NCBI GenBank assembly: GCA_963828705.1 | Contig: CAWHGA010000015.1 | Coordinates: 36,190-100,189 of the forward strand | Direction: 5' to 3' | DNA length: 64,000 nt | Source: CAWDJT01 sp963828705 | GTDB taxonomy: Bacteria > Desulfobacterota > Syntrophobacteria > Syntrophobacterales > Syntrophobacteraceae | Part shown: piece by piece, positions 28,346 through 38,164 of the stretch | Position numbering within the stretch: the stretch's first letter is position 1 | Layout of the letters: each line of letters starts with the position of its first letter | Made by a program: the position numbers and the translations under genes | The notes under the pieces: generated by a model | The model's database searches: none | What the model saw: the letters and a program-made list of their open reading frames with translations, nothing else | What the model was told of the DNA's origin: nothing

Positions 28346-30520
28346 ATGAACAGCATGAAGATTCTCTTGTTGGGCCCAAGTACCACATACGCAGAAACAC
28401 TGCAGGAGTTTGCCTGTCTCCGGGGTGATGTAACGGTTATTACTGGTGAACAGGTGGATAATTATTCCTCCGATTCATCCATTATTGATATTATCGTGGG
28501 AAGTGGAGATTTTACCAACGGGTCGAAAGTAACCGACCAACTTCTGGCGTGGCGTACCCATCCTTACACCTATCTGGTCCCCTGTTGGATCATATCAGAT
28601 CAAGAACCCTTCACCAGGGTGTGTCTCTGGCCGGGCCTGTCCATTGACCGGTTTAGTCCACAGTTGTTGGACCACGAATTCTGCAGCTGGCTCACCGACG
28701 TGGCCGAATGGCAACAGACACGGATGCACCTTGAAGCCTGTAACACCTTCCAGCATCATAGTTGTCTCGAGCTGGTGACTTCGCTGGCGTTGCGCAAGGC
28801 CAGCGGCAGGCTGACGGTATTTGACGAAGAGGGTGGAGAGGGCTACCTGTTGTTTCGTTCTGGGTGTTTTGCCGAGGGGCTGGTGAAGCATATCAACGGT
28901 CCAGAAGCGTTTTTCGAGTTCCTGACCTGGCATCACGGGAGTTATTGTTGGGAGATCAGCGAATCGTCACTACCTCAGGAGGAAGACCTGCCCGTGGATC
29001 TCTTGATCCAGGATGGACTGAGGCTGCTCCGCGAAGCCAACCTGCTGTACCATTTTATGCCGGATTTGCACCAGCTTCTGCACCGGACCGAATCGCAATC
29101 AGCCCTGCATGATGGCGCTGCCCCGTTTTTTGCGGCCCGCAAGGAGATTTATTACCTGATCGATGGCAGCGTTTCAGCGGCTCGTCTGGTGGAGGCATCG
29201 CCCTTGTCCCGGCCCAGAACCATGAGCATACTGGCGCAATGGTTTTCGTTGGATGATATTTCCCTGGCGAGCACTGCGGCCTCTGAACCGGCGTCACTGG
29301 AGGTCCAGGCCGAAGCTGAAGCGCATGATGCCTACGTTTCTCTTGTTGAGGCGAGCGTGGTCCTGGATGAAAAGCAAAACCTGGAAGCTACGCTGCAAGC
29401 CCAGGTGGACGTTGATACTGCCTCGGAAGAACATCCTGTCGAGCAGCAATACCCTTCTACGCGGCATCGGTTGCTCATTGTCGATGATTCTGCCCTCATG
29501 TGCCGAGCCCTCCGCGACATTTTCAGCAAAGATCCCCGTTTTGAAATCGTCGGTGTGGCCCATGACGGTGTGGAAGCATTGGCCGTCTTGGAGAAGCTCA
29601 AGCCCGACGTGTTGACCTTGGACATCCAGATGCCCAGGATGGATGGGCTGACGACCTTGAAACACATCATGATTCGTGATCCCCGGCCGGTTGTGATCCT
29701 GAGTGCTTTCACCAAAGAGACCTCACAGCTCACCTATGAATCGTTCAAATACGGTGCGGTCGATGTTTGTACCAAACCGGTGAAGGGTCAGCTTCAGGAT
29801 ATGGAAGCACAACAGCTGGACTTGCGGGATCGCGTTGCTCAGGCGGCCGTCGTACATCTCGATGCTGCGCAATACATCCGGCGAGGCAGGAAGCCGAGTG
29901 TATCGTCCTCGGAAGCAGTGGATTCTCTGATATCATCAGCCGACGGTGCCGTATCGGCTCCGCGCTTGGTTATCATCGGTTGCGGAGCGGGTGGGTTTCC
30001 GTCGTTGCTCAAACTGATGTTTGCTTTCTCCTGGGACGATCCGATGTCTTCCACCATCGCCTGCATGGCCATGCCTGGTCGGGTGATTGATGCCTTGCTG
30101 CCCAATTTGGTGAAGGACACGGTCCGCCGCCTGGAGCCACTCGCCCATGGCTTATTGTTGGAATCTGGGGTATGCTATATGTATTCGAATGACTTCTGTT
30201 TCCGCCTGTTGAATGAGGCTCCCCGGATCAGAGTTGAAGAGGATGACCAAGGCTGTGAGAATTTGGGGCCCATGGACTACCTGTTTAGTGCGGCTGCCGA
30301 GTCGTTTGGTGATCGTGTCACCGCATGTATCCTTGCAGGGGTCGGGGAAGACGGTCTGGCCGGTTTGCAGGCCGTGAAGCAGCGTGGCGGGCGGACCTAT
30401 GTTCTGACTCCGCAGGCGTGTTTGAAACCGGATCTCCCTCGGAGGGTCCTGGAGCTGGGAGATGCCGAGGAGGTGCAGACCGTCGGGGAGATGGCCAGGC
30501 TTTTGTGGGGTTCGAAGTGA
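28346..30520 (+). CDS. DUF4388 (PATAN)-REC-CheB-like fusion with eroded catalytic site
   Basis: A 724-residue protein opening the chemosensory cluster. An N-terminal region (1-130) is unrecognised. Residues about 140-240 resemble a DUF4388/PATAN domain (LELVTSLALRKASGRLTVFDEEG). REC lies at about 372-485 (HRLLIVDDSALM, TLDIQMPRMDG, VILSA, CTKPVKG) with an intact phospho-Asp. A CheB-like esterase domain follows, but its Ser site IGASTGG reads IGCGAGG (Gly547), and the His of QHMP reads MAMP (Ala575). Asp669 in GVGEDG remains. So the fold is present but methylesterase or deamidase chemistry is unlikely. Confidence 0.82.
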   Translation: MNSMKILLLGPSTTYAETLQEFACLRGDVTVITGEQVDNYSSDSSIIDIIVGSGDFTNGSKVTDQLLAWRTHPYTYLVPCWIISDQEPFTRVCLWPGLSIDRFSPQLLDHEFCSWLTDVAEWQQTRMHLEACNTFQHHSCLELVTSLALRKASGRLTVFDEEGGEGYLLFRSGCFAEGLVKHINGPEAFFEFLTWHHGSYCWEISESSLPQEEDLPVDLLIQDGLRLLREANLLYHFMPDLHQLLHRTESQSALHDGAAPFFAARKEIYYLIDGSVSAARLVEASPLSRPRTMSILAQWFSLDDISLASTAASEPASLEVQAEAEAHDAYVSLVEASVVLDEKQNLEATLQAQVDVDTASEEHPVEQQYPSTRHRLLIVDDSALMCRALRDIFSKDPRFEIVGVAHDGVEALAVLEKLKPDVLTLDIQMPRMDGLTTLKHIMIRDPRPVVILSAFTKETSQLTYESFKYGAVDVCTKPVKGQLQDMEAQQLDLRDRVAQAAVVHLDAAQYIRRGRKPSVSSSEAVDSLISSADGAVSAPRLVIIGCGAGGFPSLLKLMFAFSWDDPMSSTIACMAMPGRVIDALLPNLVKDTVRRLEPLAHGLLLESGVCYMYSNDFCFRLLNEAPRIRVEEDDQGCENLGPMDYLFSAAAESFGDRVTACILAGVGEDGLAGLQAVKQRGGRTYVLTPQACLKPDLPRRVLELGDAEEVQTVGEMARLLWGSK

Positions 30521-30656
30521 GTCCAAGCAATCAAAATCCACAACTGAGGCGTCACTTACCGGCGCCATCGATCGGAGGAGCGGACTGCCGAGGTGAGCGC
30601 TGCCTCCATTCCGCTGATAGCTGGGTCGCGCTGCATGCGCGCCAAGGAGGGTGACC

Positions 30657-31265
30657 ATGGCATTACCATCCTTAGTGTCTAAGGTTCCTCGCGCCACGCG
30701 CGAGGAGGCAGAACAGGTCAAACAACTGGTTAGTTTCCGCATTGGTGAAGAGGAGTTCGGTGTGGATATCCTGATGGTCCAGGAGATCATCAGGCTTCCA
30801 ACTATCACACCGATTCCCAACGCTCCGCGGTTCATCCTGGGCATGATCAACCTGCGCGGCAAGATCATCCCCGTCATTGATTTGCGCCAACGCTTGAGGA
30901 TTAGAGGGGTGAAGGTTGGAGGTGTGGACCGCAAGACCCGCATCCTGATTGTGGAGATCTTCAATCATGTGACGGGTTTCATCGTGGATTCAGTCTCCGA
31001 AGTGATGAAGGTGCCGGTGAGTGAAATCGAGCCGACGCCGCACTTGGTGGTATCCAGCATCGATGCGGAGTATGTCAGGGGAGTGATTAAGCTGCCGAAC
31101 CGTTTGATCATTCTCTTGGATTTCCGGCAGATCCTGAAGTCGCAGGAAGAAAGGGAACTGCACAAGATCGAATACGATTTGGGGGATACGGAATTTGATG
31201 GCGAAGAAGCCGAAGAAGAAGCCGATATAGAGATCAGTGACACAACATACGGTGACAAAGTCTAG
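30657..31265 (+). CDS. cheW: CheW-type coupling protein
   Basis: Adaptor linking chemoreceptors to CheA, 202 residues. The start at 30657 has AAGGAGG six bases upstream. The CheW domain spans about 20-160: LVSFRIGEEEFGVDILMVQEI (two strings), PNAPRFILGMINLRGKIIPVIDLR (two strings) and VDSVSEVMKVP. The C-terminal 40 residues are an acidic tail (DGEEAEEEADIEIS) not usual in CheW, which could mediate extra contacts. It precedes the receptor gene, overlapping none of it once the receptor start at 31291 is used. Confidence 0.92.
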   Translation: MALPSLVSKVPRATREEAEQVKQLVSFRIGEEEFGVDILMVQEIIRLPTITPIPNAPRFILGMINLRGKIIPVIDLRQRLRIRGVKVGGVDRKTRILIVEIFNHVTGFIVDSVSEVMKVPVSEIEPTPHLVVSSIDAEYVRGVIKLPNRLIILLDFRQILKSQEERELHKIEYDLGDTEFDGEEAEEEADIEISDTTYGDKV

Positions 31266-31290
31266 AATCTATGGAAGGAGGTTAGGTGCC

Positions 31291-33855
31291 ATGAAATCGG
31301 GGTTTAGTGCGCGCAAGTCTTTGAGGACTAGATTGCTTATATCCTTGATGTTTATTACCCTTGTGCCTTTGGCCATCCTGGATGTCATCAGCTATCAAAC
31401 GGTGAAGACACAGATCACGAAAGACATGGACGCGGAATTGAGTGGTTACTCAAAACGTGTCGGCAGAGCGATCGACATCATCATGGATCAGCGCATCGCT
31501 GACTTGAGTGGCTGGACCGGATTGGACACGGTGCAGATCGCCATCGAGCTTGGCAGTGGGCAGGGCGGTGCCAACAGATTGTTCGAATCGAACGTAAAAG
31601 CGTATGGTACGTTCGACTTGGTTATGCTCTTCAATAAGAAAGGCGCATCGATTGCCGCGAGTCTTCCCCAGGCAATTGGGGTCTCTATGGCTGACCAGAA
31701 ATGGTTCAAGGACGCCATTGAAGGCAAGGATGTCGTCGGGGAATGGGGCAAACATCCGCTCCTGGAAAAACTCGTCCCCGCATCCAACGGCTGGTCCGTG
31801 TTGATTGCGTATCCCGTGTCCGTTGCGAACGAGGTTAAAGGGGTCCTGGCGGCATACGTCAGGTGGGAGAGCATCAATCAGGTTATCGAAGCCTTCCCGG
31901 TTGGAAAGACCGGTTACACTTACATGGTGGATAAAAGCGATATGTCCATCATAGCCCACAAGGACCGGGCGCTTTTAAGTCGCAAGCTGGGGGACCTGAA
32001 CCTTGCCGAGGTCGCGAAAGTATTTGGAGAAACACCAAGTGGTTCGCACATCTACTCTTTCAGTAACCCGGTCACTGGCATAACATCCCTGCGAGCGGTG
32101 GGGTTCCAGGCCAGTGAGGGGTACGGCAAGTTCTCCAAGAACTGGATAGTGGCTTCCGGTGCCGACTACGACGAGATCTTTGAGGCGCTGCCCAGGCAAC
32201 TCAGGAACTACCTTATCATGGGTGTCGTTTTTATCGGTATTCTGGTCATTGCCACTCTGTGGCTCAGCAGCGGTATTGCCAAACCCGTTGTGGAGACCTC
32301 TAACACCATGGTCGCCATTGCCCAGGACCTTGACTTTACCCGCCAACTCGAGGTCAAGGGTGAAGACGAAATCGCGCTTATGGAAGAGGCGTTCAACTCG
32401 TTGGTCACTAAACTGCGTGAAACCTTTGGAACCATTGTCGCAGGCAACCAGCAGGTTTCTGTGGCCGTGGAACGCGTTCGCGAGATCTCCGGCAACATCG
32501 TGACCAACGCCACTGAGCAGGCCCAGCGTGCGCAGGATGTGCTTAAGCGCATTGAGACCATGGGGCAGACCGCCAGTGAGGTGCAGCTGAACGCGTCCGA
32601 AAGCCAGAAGACCTACGGCGATACCACCCTGTCCGTCACTAACCTGACCGGCAGCATTCAGGAGATTGCCGAGGCCGCTCAGAAACAGGCAAGCATGGTG
32701 GAGGAAGCCCGATCGATCATCAATGTCATGGGTGAAACGGCCGCATTGGTAGCGGCACACGCCGGCCAACAGCATCAGGCCGCTGAAGAAACGGCTCTGG
32801 CGGCCGAGGAGATGGCCGTTTCGGTTCGCAACGTCGCTGAAAAGGCTTCCCTTGCCGATCACCAGTCCGATTTGTCCTATCAGGCAGCCGTTGAAGGTCG
32901 AAATGCGGTGGAGCAGGTGGTGCAAGGTATGCACAGTATCGCTGAGAGCTCCGAACAGATCACCGAAATCATCGAGGTGATTTCGGACATCGCCGATCAG
33001 ACCAACTTGCTGGCTTTGAACGCCGCTATTGAAGCTGCCAGGGCTGGTGAACATGGTCGAGGTTTTGCGGTGGTTGCCGAAGAAGTGCGGAAGCTGGCGG
33101 AACGGACCGCGGAATCCACCAAAGAGATTTCTACCCTGATCAAGAACAGTAACGAACGCGTGAAGGATGGAGCCCAACTGGCTACGGGCAGTGCTCGAGC
33201 GCTCGTCAACATCGTAACCGCGGTTGAACAAACCAATGCCCTGATTCGCGACATTGATGCCGCCACACGGGAGCAAACCAAAGGCATTCAGCTCGTTGCC
33301 GGCTCCATGGAACGTTTGCGTGGACTGGCTCGTGAGATCACCATGCTTACGGCCGAGCAGGGCAAACGTCGTGAACGTTCGTCGTCGATTATGGATCAGG
33401 TGTTCCAGGTGTCTCATGAGGTTTCCAAGGCCACCCTGCATCAGGTGGAGAATGCGGAAGTGGTTATGCAAGGTGTACGAAACGCGAATCAACGTGCCGA
33501 GAACATCACCCAGATGACCACCATGCAGCGGGAACGCAGCCAGGCTTTGCAGCAGATTGTGCAGGAAATGAGCAACGTGGCTCTGACCAACGCCTCGGGC
33601 GCCCAGAACTCGCAGCGGTCCAGCGAAACCCTGGCCTCGATGATGGGCGATTTCGGTACCCTCATTGCCCAGTTCAGGATCAGCAGGGAACAGGATGGGG
33701 GCGATGGGCGAGCCAAGGCGGGGCCGCAGGCGGAAACTAGCAAACCTGCTCCGCAGACCGAACCGGGAACAACGTGCTGGGGCCTGATGGCTGGGTGTGT
33801 CGAAAGATGGTGCTGGTGCTATGGGCTTCCGGGTGATCCAGTGGGAACTTTGTGA
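31291..33855 (+). CDS. Methyl-accepting chemotaxis protein
   Basis: Transmembrane receptor of 854 residues. The start at 31291 follows GGAAGGAGG. TM1 is at about 15-35, with a periplasmic dCache-like sensor (SGWTGLDTV, ADQKWFKDAIEGKDVVGEW, LIAYPVS, VDKSDMSIIAH) to about 300. TM2 (YLIMGVVFIGILVIATLWL) and HAMP follow, then a long signalling coiled coil with the tip EVISDIADQTNLLALNAAIE and ARAGEHGRGFAVVAEEVRKLAERT. There is no CheR-docking pentapeptide. The last 27 residues are strangely rich in Cys and Trp and may follow a frameshift or be unstructured. No cheR is present in the window. Confidence 0.92.
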   Translation: MKSGFSARKSLRTRLLISLMFITLVPLAILDVISYQTVKTQITKDMDAELSGYSKRVGRAIDIIMDQRIADLSGWTGLDTVQIAIELGSGQGGANRLFESNVKAYGTFDLVMLFNKKGASIAASLPQAIGVSMADQKWFKDAIEGKDVVGEWGKHPLLEKLVPASNGWSVLIAYPVSVANEVKGVLAAYVRWESINQVIEAFPVGKTGYTYMVDKSDMSIIAHKDRALLSRKLGDLNLAEVAKVFGETPSGSHIYSFSNPVTGITSLRAVGFQASEGYGKFSKNWIVASGADYDEIFEALPRQLRNYLIMGVVFIGILVIATLWLSSGIAKPVVETSNTMVAIAQDLDFTRQLEVKGEDEIALMEEAFNSLVTKLRETFGTIVAGNQQVSVAVERVREISGNIVTNATEQAQRAQDVLKRIETMGQTASEVQLNASESQKTYGDTTLSVTNLTGSIQEIAEAAQKQASMVEEARSIINVMGETAALVAAHAGQQHQAAEETALAAEEMAVSVRNVAEKASLADHQSDLSYQAAVEGRNAVEQVVQGMHSIAESSEQITEIIEVISDIADQTNLLALNAAIEAARAGEHGRGFAVVAEEVRKLAERTAESTKEISTLIKNSNERVKDGAQLATGSARALVNIVTAVEQTNALIRDIDAATREQTKGIQLVAGSMERLRGLAREITMLTAEQGKRRERSSSIMDQVFQVSHEVSKATLHQVENAEVVMQGVRNANQRAENITQMTTMQRERSQALQQIVQEMSNVALTNASGAQNSQRSSETLASMMGDFGTLIAQFRISREQDGGDGRAKAGPQAETSKPAPQTEPGTTCWGLMAGCVERWCWCYGLPGDPVGTL

Positions 33856-33864
33856 AGATGGCGA

Positions 33865-33900
33865 CGGGTCCGGAGAGGTTAAGATTCCCTGACGGACCCG
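33865..33900. terminator. Hairpin downstream of the MCP gene
   Basis: CGGGTCCG (33865-33872) pairs with CGGACCCG (33893-33900) across a 20-base loop, ten bases after the receptor stop. No T-tract follows. It might be a partial terminator or an RNA processing/stability element within the operon. Confidence 0.4.
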
Positions 33901-33991
33901 CGAGGAAGCGGTGGTCCACATTGGGCCGACAATCTCGTTGTTTCAAGAATGAAGCGAGAGGAAACGCATTTCCAGAGGAAGATGGTCGCAG

Positions 33992-34348
33992 ATGGCAAAG
34001 CGCGTTCTAGTTGTGGATGATTCGAATCTCATGCGCCACCGCATCGTGCAGTGTCTGGGCGATGCGGGCTATGAGGTGGTGGGCAAGGCCAAAGACGGCA
34101 ACGAAGCGGTGGAACTCTACCAGCAGCTGCGACCGGACGCGGTGACCATGGACATCACCATGCGCGGCAAGGACGGTATTACCGCGGCCAGGGAAATTCT
34201 GATGTGGGATCCAGGTGCATCCATCATCTTCTATACGCTGTTGGATGCCGCGACCACGAGTCCCCAGATAGCTCAACTGGCGGTCAAAAATGTGATCAGG
34301 AAGGGTGATGAGGCGGAACTGCTGCAAACCCTGGCATCTTTGCCTTGA
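33992..34348 (+). CDS. cheY: CheY-like single-domain response regulator
   Basis: 118-residue receiver domain without output domain. Acidic pocket VVDDSN, phospho-Asp in VTMDITMRGKDG (about D54), and Lys in VIRKGDEA are intact. The switch position reads FYTLLD rather than a plain Thr/Ser-Ala. It lies between the receptor and CheA and is the natural phosphate acceptor. Its output target could be the MglA system, a pilus or a flagellar motor; none is fixed by sequence. Confidence 0.9.
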   Translation: MAKRVLVVDDSNLMRHRIVQCLGDAGYEVVGKAKDGNEAVELYQQLRPDAVTMDITMRGKDGITAAREILMWDPGASIIFYTLLDAATTSPQIAQLAVKNVIRKGDEAELLQTLASLP

Positions 34349-34470
34349 TGGAGGGATTTCGCCCAACGGATTCACCCAACGGAACGATGTGCCCGCGCCG
34401 ATTGCGCTTTTCCTGACGCTCCAGGATGGATGTGCCTCAAACATGAAACAAGCTGGAAGATGAGGATCTT

Positions 34471-37400
34471 ATGGCATCCCAGGACTTCTTGCAGGACTAT
34501 GCGGACGAGGTCAGAGAGCATCTTCAGGAGTTAGAGAGCTCACTCCTGATCTTGGAACGTGAAGGGACCAACAAGGAAGAGATCAATCAGATCTTTCGAG
34601 CCGCTCATAGCATTAAGGGCGCATCAGCGTATATGGGCTTCGAGAGGCTGGCAGGTCTCACCCATGAACTGGAGAGTCTGATCACTGATATCCAGGCGCA
34701 GTCGAGACCTGTACCTCCCAGGGGGATCTCGCTGCTCTTACAGTGTGTCGATTACATCTCCAGCGCAGTGAAACGCCTTATGGATGATGGCGAGGAGCCG
34801 CCGGTGCCTGAGACACTCCTGGATGACCTGCGGGCCGTATTGCGGGGAGAGCCGGCGGCGGATTCCGTGTTGGAGACTCCAGGGGCTGGGGCAGAGGGGT
34901 TGCCGCAAGTCCCGGACGACGCGATCATCCTGAAGGAGCTGGATGAATTGGACATTGGGCCCAGCGAACCAGCGGTGGTGGAGCAAGACATCACCGGATT
35001 CCTGGATGCCTATGTGCAGGGTGTCGAGGAAGTGAAACAGTCTGAGGCGGCGTCTGGAGAGATCGGCCCCGGGGAGGAAACGTCGGACCAACAGGAAGCC
35101 ATTCTGGAAGATGATCAGGAGCTTTACAATATTTTCTTGAACTCTTTTGACGAGCAATTTGCTCAACTGGTTAAGGTTTTCTCCTTAGCCGGGTCAGCCC
35201 TGATGACCAATGACGGTTATGAAGATGCGTTGGCCGCGGTCAAACGTCTGGACGCTTCTTCCCAGTACATGGACTATAGCCAGGTGATGGATGTGCTGAC
35301 GGCCTTGGAGGCGTGGCTGGCACAATCACAACTGTTGGGGACAGCAACCGGCAATCAGTGTCTGGTCCACCTCAACGAGGTGGGCGAGCAACTCCGGAGC
35401 ATCTTGCCCGGGTTTCGGCCCGCTGGTTTCGAACCCCTGGGCACAGCCGCCAGTGAACCTCGCGAGCCGGTAGAGGAAGATGATGAAGAGCTTTACGGGA
35501 TTTTTCTGGATTCCTGCCAACAGCAGTTCCTGGAACTGACCAGATTGACCCCCGAACCCCCTGAAACGCAGATGACCACCGAAAATTATGCGGCTGCTCG
35601 CGAATGGCTGCGTCGTCTGGTATCGTCTAGCCAGTACATGGATTACGACGATGTGGCCGAACTGGTCAAAAGCTGTGACGAAAACCTGTGTGATGCCCAT
35701 ACCGAAGGTGGTTTGAACGGTCAGCTCTATGGTGAGCTTCTGGCCTCTTTGGGCCGAGGTCTGGAGAGGATGATCCCCCGATTGCAGCTCAGCGTTGAAG
35801 CGTCCGTGGCCGAAGCTGCAGTGAACGCCGTCATGCAGGAAGAGGACGAGGAGCTCTTCTCGATTTTCCTGGATTCGTGTCGTCAGCACTTCACCGGGTT
35901 GGTCCGATTGACACCCACCTCCCCCGACCAGATGTTGGCCGAAGATGACTATGTGCGAGCCCTGGAGATGATCGGGCGCCTCAGTGCCTCATCGCGTTAC
36001 ATGGACTATGAGCGCATTATGTCATCGCTAAAGGAATGGGAGGATGCCCTCATCGAAGCCCAGCAAATGGGTGAGCTCGACGGCCATTGCTACGCTCGTT
36101 TGCTCGACAGGTACGGAGCGCAGTTGCAGGATCTGATGACCAGTGTCCTGGGGCCGCCGGTTGAAGCAGCTTCGGAAGAGGAACTCGCTTTCGCTAGTGT
36201 TGACCAGGAAATTGATGCCTCCTTTGATGCCTTCGAACAGATGGCGGAGGTGCCGGGGCGGGTAACCGCCGAAGGTGATCTTGACTTGTCGCGGGTCGGG
36301 AAATTTACCGAAGAGGAACTGGCCGACCAGGAACTCTCGGTGGCGTTACCGTCGGACAAATCGGTGCAGAAGGGTAGGGCGGCAACGGCCACGGAGGAAG
36401 CGGTCACCGCGGTGACCTTGCGGGTCGATGCCCAGAAGGTAGACGATCTTCTCAATCAGGTGGGTGAACTGGTGGTGACGCGCTCGGAGTTCATCCAGAC
36501 CTCGTCCTTGTTTCGTGACATGCTGGCGGAACTGGCAAGCCAGGGAAAACTGTCCAAACAGGAAGTGCGGAAACTCCGCACCCTGAGTTTTAGACTGAAT
36601 GAGTCGACCCAGTCTCTGGGTAGAGTGGCCAATGATCTCCAGGATTCCGTGATGCGTATTCGCATGCTGCCGATTTCGCAATTGTTTCAGCGATTTCCGC
36701 GGGTTATTCGTGACCAGGCGTTTAATTTGGGTAAAAAAGTGGAACTGGTGACCGACGGTGGTGACACCGAAATCGACAAGCGGGTTTTGGAGCAGATGTA
36801 TGATCCCATTGTGCAGTTCCTGCGAAACGCCATTGTGCACGGCATCGAGTCTCCGGGGGAGCGGAAGCTGACGGGCAAGCCCGAAACCGGCACCATCCGG
36901 CTGGCAGCCTATCACGAGGGCGACTACGTGATCCTCGAGATCGAAGACGATGGTCGCGGGATCGATACCCAAAAGCTGCGAAAGATCTTGGAATCTCGGC
37001 GGGAAATGGCAGCGCAGGAGCTGGAACGGCTAACTGAAGAGGAACTGATGTACGCCATCTTTCTGCCCGGCATATCGACCCACGGCCGGGTGGATGGTAC
37101 TGCCGGTCGGGGCGTAGGATTGGATGTCGTCAAGGAGAATGTGGAGCGTATGAACGGCACCATCGAGGTGGCCTCTTATCCGGGATCGGGCACCCGCTTC
37201 ACCATCCGCATCCCGCTCACCGTGGCCATTATCCGTGCACTCCTGGTCAAGGGTACCGGCCAGATCTTTACCCTGCCCCTGGCTTCAGTCTCGGAAATTC
37301 TTCGTTACCGCTACCGCGATACCCACACCATTGAAGGATTTCAGGTTGTCACCCTGCGTGGCGAGACCATCCCATTGGTGCATCTGAGTCAGTTGATGAA

Positions 37401-37677
37401 GATGCCGGTGGATCGAGTGGATGATGGACATAAGTTCATTGTGGTGGTCGCCACCAGTTTCAGAGAGGTGGGGCTGGTCGTCGATGGCCTGGTGGGTGAG
37501 CGGGAAGTGGTGATCAAGTCCATCGAACAGGATTTCCACGCCTTCGAAGGCTTCTCCGGAGCTACCATCCTTGGTGACGGTACCGTATCGCTGATCATCG
37601 ATGTCTCGGCCCTGCTGAGAAAGCTCAAGGACACGATGCATGAACGCCCGCCGATGCGGGAAAGGTATCTCCATTAG
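34471..37677 (+). CDS. cheA: CheA histidine kinase with one active HPt and three His-less HPt-like repeats
   Basis: A 1068-residue CheA, 350-400 residues longer than usual. The start follows GAGGATCTT. P1 has phospho-His 46 in AAHSIKGASAYMGF. At about 214-315, 335-440 and 457-560 lie three repeats, each beginning (E/D)DEELYxIFLDS and containing SSQYMDY (or SSRYMDY), which aligns with ASAYMGF of P1. At the His position they have Lys, Arg and Gly. Then come P3, P4 (LRNAIVHGIE, EDDGRGID, GRGVGLDVVK) and the CheW-like P5. The kinase core looks fully active. The repeats may be docking modules. Confidence 0.92.
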   Translation: MASQDFLQDYADEVREHLQELESSLLILEREGTNKEEINQIFRAAHSIKGASAYMGFERLAGLTHELESLITDIQAQSRPVPPRGISLLLQCVDYISSAVKRLMDDGEEPPVPETLLDDLRAVLRGEPAADSVLETPGAGAEGLPQVPDDAIILKELDELDIGPSEPAVVEQDITGFLDAYVQGVEEVKQSEAASGEIGPGEETSDQQEAILEDDQELYNIFLNSFDEQFAQLVKVFSLAGSALMTNDGYEDALAAVKRLDASSQYMDYSQVMDVLTALEAWLAQSQLLGTATGNQCLVHLNEVGEQLRSILPGFRPAGFEPLGTAASEPREPVEEDDEELYGIFLDSCQQQFLELTRLTPEPPETQMTTENYAAAREWLRRLVSSSQYMDYDDVAELVKSCDENLCDAHTEGGLNGQLYGELLASLGRGLERMIPRLQLSVEASVAEAAVNAVMQEEDEELFSIFLDSCRQHFTGLVRLTPTSPDQMLAEDDYVRALEMIGRLSASSRYMDYERIMSSLKEWEDALIEAQQMGELDGHCYARLLDRYGAQLQDLMTSVLGPPVEAASEEELAFASVDQEIDASFDAFEQMAEVPGRVTAEGDLDLSRVGKFTEEELADQELSVALPSDKSVQKGRAATATEEAVTAVTLRVDAQKVDDLLNQVGELVVTRSEFIQTSSLFRDMLAELASQGKLSKQEVRKLRTLSFRLNESTQSLGRVANDLQDSVMRIRMLPISQLFQRFPRVIRDQAFNLGKKVELVTDGGDTEIDKRVLEQMYDPIVQFLRNAIVHGIESPGERKLTGKPETGTIRLAAYHEGDYVILEIEDDGRGIDTQKLRKILESRREMAAQELERLTEEELMYAIFLPGISTHGRVDGTAGRGVGLDVVKENVERMNGTIEVASYPGSGTRFTIRIPLTVAIIRALLVKGTGQIFTLPLASVSEILRYRYRDTHTIEGFQVVTLRGETIPLVHLSQLMKMPVDRVDDGHKFIVVVATSFREVGLVVDGLVGEREVVIKSIEQDFHAFEGFSGATILGDGTVSLIIDVSALLRKLKDTMHERPPMRERYLH

Positions 37678-38164
37678 CAGGTTGTTGAAGGACTCCCCAG
37701 CCGCTTATCTCCACTATTCCCGCGCCATGCCGCCACCGGTGCGCGGGGACCATGCCGCTGCTTTGAAGACAATCGAAAGCGCTCTTCCCTCAGGTGTGGG
37801 GGAGAGCGCCGGTGTGATGATTTGCTGCGCATACAATATATTTTGCCAAGGCTGTGCAAATGGTGTCGACAGTCAGTCATAGATATAGGCGCAAGGACCA
37901 GAAGCGTATTTATCTCTCTGCTGTTCTATGCCATTTTCTTTGGTTTGTCGCAGGCTGCTCTTACCGAATATTCCGAAAGGGCCAAAGAACTGATCGGAGT
38001 TTGGTCTGGCAGATGCCATCAGGATCGTGGTGATTTCTTATATTTTTCTGGGTACAGTTAGAATGGCTGAGATAACCAACGGATAACAACTTTCCTGACA
38101 ACGGTTTGACGAATATGAGGTGTTGGTAACAGTGGCAGGGGATGGAGAGAAGGGAACGGGTAAG
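37678..38164. other. Intergenic region inside the chemosensory cluster, with hairpin
   Basis: About 490 bases. At 37779-37809 GCGCTCTTCCC pairs (one G-T) with GGGGAGAGCGC across a short loop, 100 bases after cheA, without a T-tract. A small open frame at 37822-38061 is unconvincing. A promoter for the next two genes may lie in the AT-rich part around 38030-38090, but I see no clear consensus. Confidence 0.5.

Noticed and set aside
31975..33921. 648-codon open frame antisense to the receptor gene
   Set aside because: It lies wholly opposite a strongly supported MCP; long antisense frames are expected in GC-rich, codon-biased genes, and the product has no recognisable motif.
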